In this document: one piece after another, positions 57,244-64,000 of the stretch | Numbering within the stretch: the first letter of the stretch is position 1 | Layout: every line of letters begins with the position of its first letter | Assembly (NCBI GenBank): GCA_019925095.2 | Contig: CM034388.1 | Location: 868,001 to 932,000, forward strand | Source: Dendrolimus kikuchii | Lineage: Eukaryota > Arthropoda > Insecta > Lepidoptera > Lasiocampidae | DNA: 64,000 bases | Reading direction: 5' to 3' | The notes under the pieces: generated by a model | Told to the model about the DNA's origin: nothing | Seen by the model: the letters and a program-made list of their open reading frames with translations, nothing else | The model's database searches: none | Translations under genes and position numbers: made by a program

Positions 57244-57555
57244 ATCCGTGCAGGAACGTAGAGAGAATACAATTTCCTGCATTGGGGCAATCTGTCGTAA
57301 GAGGCGACAAAACAACCCACAGCCAGGTGGTAGGGCATTTGCCCAACTGGATGGCTATCACCCCTGGTCTAAAGTATGTCGCCATAACAACCTTGCGTTG
57401 TGTTCCGGCATTAGTGACCAGGTTCCAGTCTCCTTTAAGAGAGCAGCAGCGCATTTGTAGCACTTTTGGTGTTGCCAATGTCCATAGGCGATGGTAACCG
57501 CTTTCCACCAAGTGGGTCGTCTGCCTGTCTGCTGAACTCCTGCAATAAAAAAAAA
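57244..57555 (+). mobile_element. 310-bp A-tailed repeat, full length
   Basis: ATCCGTGCAGGAACGTAG to CTCCTGCAATAAAAAAAAAG. Confidence 0.75.
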
Positions 57556-57719
57556 GAAAAAGACGATATCGATGAGCTACTGCGGATTTAGTAGAATACA
57601 ATTCTTTTGAATATCATCACAACGTTGCAATGATATTAAAGTACGATTCCAGTGCGATAGTGTTGAAAAAAATTCATAATATTGAAATAGCAGAATTGGG
57701 TTCTTGATGTTACCAATGC

Positions 57720-58640
57720 GTTGTTAGCCTTAAAATAATTATAACACCCTTTTTTAAAAAAACCCGATTTCGTAGCGCTGTAGGCAAACCTCAGCTCAAT
57801 GCCAATCCCCAGGGTGAGAAAGAGAAACGTTTTAGGGAACCGTTGCATACATGAGCGAAGCGGCTCAAGGAAGCAGGGATGAATGGTGATGTGGTAGAAA
57901 GAAGACGAAGGCACCATTCTCGGAAGATTCACCGTTATACAGTCGGTAGAATAGGCAAAGAGACGGTCTCTCCGAAGGCAAGTCTATCCGTGCAGTAACG
58001 GAGAAAGAATACAATTTCCTGCGTTGGGGCGGCCTGTCGTAAGAGGCGACTTAACAACCCATATCCAGGTGGTAGGGCATTTGCCCGACTGGATGGTTAC
58101 CACCCCTGGTCTAAAGTATGTCGCCATAACAACTTTGAGTTGAGTTCCGGCATTAGTGACCAGGTTCCAGTTTCCCTTAAGAGAGCAGCAGCGCATTTGT
58201 AGCAACTTTGCTGTTGCAAATGTCCATAGGCGATGGTAACCGCTTTCCATCAAGTGGGCCGTCTGCCTGTATGCTGATCTCCTGCAATAAAAAAAAAGGC
58301 CAAGCGTATCTAACGTCTGTAAGTATGGGCTCGTTGACAACGCTACGTTGAATAGAGCTCAGAGGATTACGCTGGTAGGCGAGGGCTACAGCCCACAGGT
58401 GTGAGCAGTAGTCAATATGCGGCCTCACCTGGGCTTTATAAAGCACAAGGCGTTACCGCGTAGTGAAGTACCACTGCTACTGTACTAGCACTTCCAGCTT
58501 CTTGGAGGCAAGTCTTGCCAACTTCGTTTGCAACGTCGACACCAAGGATCTCAATATCCTTGGAGGTAGTAACGACAGTTCCTTGTAACTGAAGCGTATG
58601 CATTTTATAGTTTTGTGCCAAATAAAGAAGATTGGACTGT
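57720..58640 (-). mobile_element. Jockey-like LINE remnant, interrupted
   Basis: On the reverse strand 58310-58640 gives LYKAQVRPHIDYCSHLWA and an upstream EILGVDVA block, and 57720-57984 gives KTFLFLTLGIGIELR after further decay. The 310-bp repeat at 57986 splits the two parts. Confidence 0.65.
57986..58298 (+). mobile_element. 310-bp A-tailed repeat, nested in a LINE
   Basis: ATCCGTGCAGTAACGGAG to CTCCTGCAATAAAAAAAA, inside a decayed LINE on the other strand. Confidence 0.75.
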
Positions 58641-58811
58641 GGAGAGTTTACGCGACTCTATATTTCATGGGCTGTCGCTCGCATGGCCGATTTTATTGTA
58701 TCAATAATTAGAGGTTGGAATTTATTCTCGGCCACCTTAAGCTGCATACAAGTTCGATGCTCTTATTAAGTCCTCTTGTATATACCTAGTCCGGTCATAA
58801 GTCCTGTCACA

Positions 58812-59375
58812 TAGGGATGCAAACAAAACATCGATGTTTCCAAACATCGATGTATCGTTCATAAAAATCGACGTTTTAACATCGATGTTGAAACCAAAAC
58901 ATCGACGATTCATTGTTGTTCAAGAACGATGTTTCATCGTACGTAGACATAATGCGCCATGTTGCGCTCTATTTTTAATATTTTTTTCCTATTGCCAGTA
59001 ATAATTTATAATATAAAAGTTGATTATTATACCTATTTCTTTCATTTCTATTAAAAATAACCATTTTTCTTAGATGTACATTTATTTTAAATGGTGATCG
59101 GGATGTGTTAGTTTGTGCCCACGCTGTTGAATAGTAAGTACGGTAATGAATGTGGGTAAGGTAAAAGACATATAAATAGAATAAACATAGTATTTAGTAG
59201 GATGAGAGCATTGAGAAGTGCATCGCAGCAACAAGCGTCAAAAGCTTATGTAAATGGTGATAAAAAACATCGATATATCGTTCATAAACGTCGATATTTT
59301 TAACATCGATATTTCACTTTTGAAAACATCGATATCCTAATATCGATGTTTTTTATGAGCGATGTTGCATCCCTA
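58812..59375. mobile_element. hAT-type MITE
   Basis: Terminal inverted repeat TAGGGATGCAA / TTGCATCCCTA and an exact 8-bp duplication CTGTCACA at 58804-58811 and 59376-59383, both hAT hallmarks. 564 bp, no transposase. Both subterminal regions are dense in CATCGATG/ACATCGAT motifs in both orientations. Confidence 0.9.
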
Positions 59376-59682
59376 CTGTCACATGCTTATTTAATTTAGA
59401 AGAAAGAATAGATTTATTATATATATAGTAGTAATAGCATAACATAGTATTTAGCTGATATGGCTTGCAAGAACATAAAAACATTTCAAATATTCCTTAA
59501 CAAGTATTAAAACAACTGCGTATAACCAAACATATTATTTTCTTTCATTTGGTGTTTAATTTGAGAACAGTGACATCTACTGGATTAAGTACTAACTAAT
59601 AAAACGCAAAATATCTCTAAGAAAAAATAATTGTACTGACTGTTATGACACTGCTCTCAGTGTTGTACGAAATACATGTACA

Positions 59683-59830
59683 TGCATACATACATAACTT
59701 CACGCCAGTTCCCTTGCGGGGTAGGCACGAACAACAGAGCGCCATTTAGGCCCATTCTTACACACCTCACTTGCTTCTTTCACATTCATAACTCTTGTCA
59801 TGCACGCTCGTCTGTTCTTAAGGCTCCTGA
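59683..59830 (-). mobile_element. RTE-like LINE, short 3' fragment
   Basis: GAAATACATG before and GAAATACACG after suggest the duplication (one mismatch). Confidence 0.78.
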
Positions 59831-60215
59831 CACAGAAATACACGTAATAAGCTATTTTTGAGTTTTTCATTCCAATATTACCAGAAGAGTATATCATATT
59901 CAGAAGCGGTAAGAAACTCGCCAGCAACACGCCTTAATTCGCCGTACAATCTATTCAACGTTTGTAACAGAACTTATCACCCGACTGTGATACGTTCAAG
60001 AACATCAAGTGCGTCGAACTTTTAGATGGGGAAATACCCACTTGCAAAGATATAAATAATGGCAAGTCTGTTGATTTTTTTATTGTTTTTATAAAACTAA
60101 GGCTATAAGGTAATAAAAATCTTTGGTTATTATACATGTATGAAGGTCACCTCTATTTTTAGATTTTTGACCGTTTCACTATACTATTGTTTAGTAGCAC
60201 ATATAATTCCTGACA
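59831..60215. other. intergenic, one small repeat match
   Basis: 59900-59935 is the reverse of the TTTCTTGCCGCTTCT block at 53705; the rest is unassigned. Confidence 0.4.
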
Positions 60216-60913
60216 ATTTGTATTCAAAGCCCCCCCGATTTTGAATCATTTTTCATTGCTGCTCCGCTCCTATTGGTCCTAGCGTGATGATAGATAGATA
60301 GATAACACTTTATTGTACACTATTACAGAAAAACTTACGAACTAGTATTAGTCTAGTTGGGTACAAAGGGCGGTCTTATCGCTAAAAAGAGATCTCTTCC
60401 AGACAACCCGTGGCAAGAATATTGCTGATTAGGAGTGGCGACGGTGGTATACATAATTATTGTACGATTACTTACATTTTAATAATAAATATATAACTAT
60501 ACTATATATACAAATATACACATATACAAGATATGGTGATAATATGCAACTATTTAAACATAATAAACATATAACTATATGCAATATAATATCTACTAAT
60601 TATATAAAATTACATATCATTATATTGCAAATAGAATTTCCTGACTAAGTTCTTAAATGTTATTAGAGATTTTGCTTGTCTGACAGCAACAGGCAATGAA
60701 TTCCAAAGTTGGACAGCCTAAACCGTGAAAGAATTATTGAAGAAGGTTGTATTATGAATAGGAGTAATAAGTCTTTGTTGATGATATATAGCCTATAGCC
60801 TTCCTCGATAAATGGGCTATCCAACACTGAAAGAATTTTTCAAATCAGACCAGTAGTTGCTGAGATTAGCGCGTTTAAACAAACAAACTCTTCAGCTTTA
60901 TATATTAGTATAA
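60216..60913 (-). mobile_element. Helitron-like element, family C, split by a LINE
   Basis: 60216-60286 (CCCCGATTTTGAATCATTTT, GCTCCTATTGG) and 60780-60913 (TATAGCCTATAGCC, AAATGGGCTATCC, TTTATATATTAGTATAAG) join to give the same order as 17109-17346. Confidence 0.72.
60287..60779 (-). mobile_element. Jockey/CR1-like LINE 3' end, nested
   Basis: (GATA)n tail on the + strand start, then the reverse of a 3' UTR shared with 26110-26935 (AAGAGATCTC, GGCGGTCTTATCGC) and an ORF2 end (FFNNSFTV, LWNSLPVAVRQAKS). GATGATA flanks both sides. Confidence 0.75.
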
Positions 60914-60927
60914 GATATAAGATTTAA

Positions 60928-61400
60928 CTAGATGGATAACACTTTATTATATACCATATACAAAAATTATGTCTAGTTATGCACAAAGGTAAGTCGTGGT
61001 AGCGTAACGGCTAGCGCACCCGTCCCAAACTCAAAGGGCGCGGGTTCGATCCTGGCCGGAACGCATGCACCGCTTAGGCAGTTTTCTGACCTAATGTGCA
61101 TATTGGTACAATTACCACGTGCTAACAACTGTGAAGGAAAACATCGTGATGCAACCTGCACATCGAGATAACCGATGTGTCAAACCTGCCAAGCCGCCTT
61201 GGACAAGCGTGGTCTGAACTGGGAGGCCCGAGCCTAGTAGTGGGACAGTTACGAGCTGTTATATTTATATATGCACAAAGGGCGGTCTTATTGCTAAAAA
61301 GCGATATCTTCCAGACAAGCCCAGGAATGAATTGAGATTATAATGGCGATGGTGGTATATGTAACATATAGTACGAACTACTTACTTTTTAATAATAACT
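60928..61400 (-). mobile_element. LINE 3' UTR split by a SINE
   Basis: 60928-60988 and 61270-61380 together repeat the 3' UTR of the 60287-60779 element (AACACTTTATT, GCACAAAGGGCGGTCTTATT). Confidence 0.65.
60989..61269 (+). mobile_element. tRNA-derived SINE type 1, full length
   Basis: TAGCGTAACGGC (A-box-like) and GGTTCGATCC (B-box, 61043-61052). Exact TATGCACAAAG at 60978-60988 and 61270-61280 is the target duplication; it interrupts a LINE 3' UTR. Confidence 0.9.
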
Positions 61401-61408
61401 ACATAAAT

Positions 61409-61646
61409 CTTATACTAATATATAAAGCTGAAGAGTTGTTGTTTGTTTGAACGCGCTAATCTCAGGAACTACTGGTCTTATTTGAAAAATTCTTTCAGTG
61501 TTGGATAGCCCATTTATCGAGGAAGGCTATAGGCCATATGTCATTACGCTAAGACCAATAGGAGCGGAGCAGCAATGAAAAATGTTTCAAAATCGGGAGG
61601 TTGAAAACAAATTCCACGCGGACGGCCACGCGGGCACAGTTAGTGA
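61409..61646 (+). mobile_element. Helitron-like element, family C, complete
   Basis: From TCTTATACTAATATATAAAG to GGCACAGTTAGT, with all internal blocks in the order seen reversed at 17109-17346. Confidence 0.72.
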
Positions 61647-61964
61647 TATATATGTATATATAGAAGTTGAAAATTTCAGTTCAAAATTTGAAGTTTAAAA
61701 GGTCTTTCATATTTTTGTAATGTTCTAGTGCATTGCTTTAGATTAGATTAGATTTTCGAGCGGGTAATGGACTACAACAGTGGTCGGCAAAGTGCGGCTC
61801 TTTGGGTTCTTAAGTGCAGCTCTGGCGATATTCACGGAAGGCGCAATAACAAATGTTATTGATGAGAACTTGGAATCATGCCTAAAATTAAAAACAACAA
61901 CATACAAACCTGACTTACTCAAATTTTCTAAGGTGATGCAAGCACATTGTTATTAAGTATGAAT
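61647..61964. other. intergenic, unassigned
   Basis: AGTGGTCGGCAAAGTGCGGC near 61782 looks like debris of a dispersed repeat; no gene. Confidence 0.4.
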
Positions 61965-61979
61965 TTAGTTTTATTTAGT

Positions 61980-62238
61980 ACATACATACATACATAACTT
62001 CACGCCAGTTCCCTTGTGGGGTAGGCACGAACAACAGAGTGCCATTTAGGCTTATTCTTACACACCTCACTTGCTTCTTTGACATTCATAGCTCTTGTCA
62101 TGCACACTCGTCTGTTCTTAAGGCTCCTAACATCACCTTCTGCTAGTACACGATCAATTTGATCATGGAAGGTGTGTCGTGGCCTTCCACGACTTCTGCA
62201 TCCATCCACTTTTGCATTGTATATCTGTTTAGTCATTC
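61980..62238 (-). mobile_element. RTE-like LINE, 3' fragment
   Basis: TTAGTTTTATTTAGT at 61965-61979 and 62248-62262; about 9 bp of filler lie between the element and the second copy. Confidence 0.85.
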
Positions 62239-62299
62239 TTAGTTTAGTTAGTTTTATTTAGTGTACTATTTATTTAGTGCAATAAAAGTTTACTAAACA

Positions 62300-62506
62300 A
62301 TGGCTACCACCCCTGGTCAAAAGCATGTCGCCATAACAACCTTGAGTTGTGTTCCGGCATTAGTGACCGGGTTCCAGTGATTCTTAAGAGAGCAGCAGCG
62401 CATTTGTAGCACCTTTGGTGTTGCAAATGTGTATAGGCGATGGTAACCGCTTTCCATTATGCGGGCCGTCTGCCTGTCTGCTGAACTCCTGCAATGAAAA
62501 AAAAAA
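62300..62506 (+). mobile_element. 310-bp A-tailed repeat, 5' truncated
   Basis: ATGGCTACCACCCCTGG to CTCCTGCAATGAAAAAAAA. Confidence 0.72.
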
Positions 62507-62839
62507 CAAGCAGATTTGGCTCCCAATTTTTTTTTAAATTGTTGTAATGTTCATATTTGGCTCTTTGGCTAATAAAAATTATGAGTGATCTTGTAAACTT
62601 CAACGTTTGAACTGAAACTTTCAGAAACTTCCGTGACGAGAAAAGTAATTTGAATAAAATAAAAACGGTTTTTGGCAATTTTTTAAATGTTAAAAAATTT
62701 GAAGCGACCTCTTAAATTTTTTTTTGAGCTGTTCTCTTCTTTAAACATCAAAAACTAACCATATTTGCACTCGGGACTCAAATAAAAAATAATCGGTTTT
62801 TTTGAGCCACCCTATTGTATAACTAGCTCAGAAGAATGT

Positions 62840-63089
62840 ATTTTTTTTTTTAGTAGTAATCGGCAGACAAACACACACATTGTATATCCCCAAATTAAGC
62901 AAGTTACGCTTGTGTTATGGGTAATATACAACGGACTACTCTGGGGCCGATCCCAGACACCCAGACCATAGTAAATAATGGAGAAAATACGTTTCCGAAA
63001 TTTACTATACCAGGAATCGAACCCGGAACCTCTGCGTTGCAGTGAGGTACGCCGGCAAAGGCTTAGCCCGCTCAACCACAGAGGCCGTC
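62840..63089 (-). mobile_element. tRNA-derived SINE type 2, full length
   Basis: On the reverse strand: GGCCTCTGTGGTTGAGCGGG head, GGTTCGATTCC B-box, body GGGTGTCTGGGATCGGCCCC and an A-tail (T-run 62840-62851). Copies at 3988 and 33404. Confidence 0.82.
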
Positions 63090-63480
63090 AAATGTCAATG
63101 TATTACAATTGTTGTGGTCGTTGAAGAGAGGTATAATTATCTTAAATAGAAATATCCTGCTTTTTTGTAATTTAAAAAAAAATAAAGTCAATAAACACAA
63201 CAATGGATATTTCTACGTGTATTCCTCTCAATAATTTTCACTCGACAAAAAACAGTTTGAAATAAAAAGTAAAATCACACTCAAAATTATATTGTATGAG
63301 AAAAATAGGTTTTAAACTAATGAGTCTGCAACAACAATGTAAGGACATTCTGTAAATTTGAGGAGAAAACACAAAACAAAAATAAAGCAATAGAGAAAAG
63401 AAATATAAAATTAAATAAGCTTTTTAAAAAAAGGTATTTAAATACAAGCTTTTTAGATCCTGCATATCATGTAGCAGCAG
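63090..63480. other. intergenic AT-rich DNA
   Basis: Nothing recognised. Confidence 0.5.
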
Positions 63481-63740
63481 AGTGCTAGCCAAGACAAGTA
63501 ATACGAGCCCAAACACGACGGGTCTATCTTGTTTAGTACAGGAGTTCCTATGGCCACCTTCCGAATCCATCATCAGATCAGCTCCATATTATTGCATTGT
63601 CACGCGATATACATATGTATGCAAAATTTCAGCTCGATCGGAAACCGGGAAGTTGGTCAAATTTAACTTGCAAGATTCCACCCGAACTTACATACATACA
63701 TAGGTACATCCATTGCAAGTTAAATAAAAGCTTGTAAAAA
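63481..63740 (+). mobile_element. dispersed repeat, possible LINE or DNA-element end
   Basis: TAGTACAGGAGTTCC, ATCATCAGATCAGCTCC and TTTCAGCTCGATCGGAAACC followed by ACTTGCAAGATT look like a common dispersed insect repeat; no copy elsewhere in the window to confirm. Confidence 0.35.
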
Positions 63741-63973
63741 AATCTTGAACACAACTAATGTTGTAATAACAGTACAATATTCATTCCAGATAATGCCATT
63801 TCTGCTGATGGTTATACCAATTTTTTTCTACTGTTATACCGCAGCGACGATATCTAGAAGATATTGTGGATTTAGTAGAATACAAATTCTTGACAGTATA
63901 GAGCCGTTGGTTCCCTGCCAACAGTAACCCATTAAGTGGGCTACCCGTCTGATTACGAGCTTCGCCGAAAAAA

Positions 63974-64000
63974 AACATACATACATAACTTCACGCCAGT
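63974..64000 (-). mobile_element. RTE-like LINE, start of a copy cut by the window end
   Basis: ACATACATACATAACTTCAC matches the 3' terminus of the family in reverse. Confidence 0.8.

Noticed and set aside
61008..61060. tRNA gene
   Set aside because: It has A- and B-box-like motifs but no complete cloverleaf; it is the head of a 281-bp SINE with target duplications. The same holds for 4518-4810 and 62840-63089.

Overview
The window is eukaryotic, AT-rich and intron-containing, and it is crowded with transposable elements. Short Helitrons ending in CTAGT, RTE-type and Jockey/CR1-type LINE tails, a cecropia-type mariner and the dispersed ACCGACTTCAAAAA motif together suggest an insect, most probably a moth or butterfly. 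The order is an inference; no single marker in the window proves it.

One host gene is visible, on the + strand. Twenty-five exons between 326 and 45291 join in one frame with compatible splice phases and end at TGA 45289-45291, giving at least 1,088 codons. Its 5' end lies before the window. I do not recognise the gene. The protein is built from about four repeats of one fold-like module: a helical part with a Q-x-x-A...LD-IL--GD-LY pattern, then a core with F-F-E...G-(I/V)-L...(V/A)-A-V-W...(F/Y)-x-(L/M)-(F/W/M)-(D/E/K)-P. Acidic or lysine-rich linkers separate the modules. The layout recalls the papain-like/tegument-protease-like folds found in some viral and transposon proteins, but the position expected for a catalytic Cys is not Cys in any clear module, so a non-enzymatic role is likelier.

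Almost everything else is mobile DNA. The main family is an RTE-like LINE with a (TGTA)n tail, present in about 28 mostly 5'-truncated pieces on both strands, many with exact 10-15 bp target-site duplications. A 310-bp A-tailed repeat has about 18 pieces. There are also two tRNA-derived SINEs, four Helitron-like families (one in a head-to-tail triplet), a decayed mariner, two copies of a 3.4-kb TIR element with a dead Tc1/mariner transposase, a hAT-type MITE with an 8-bp duplication, several LINE 3' ends, a 114-bp minisatellite and a large palindrome. Many are nested, so their order of arrival can be read.

The most unusual object is at 23646-24278: a single retrotransposition product, bounded by an exact 12-bp duplication, that carries a copy of exon 6 of the host gene with its unspliced upstream intron, joined to an RTE 3' end. 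A second RTE copy landed three bases before the AG of the exon 9 acceptor. From 45292 to the window end I see no host gene, only repeats and unassigned AT-rich DNA.
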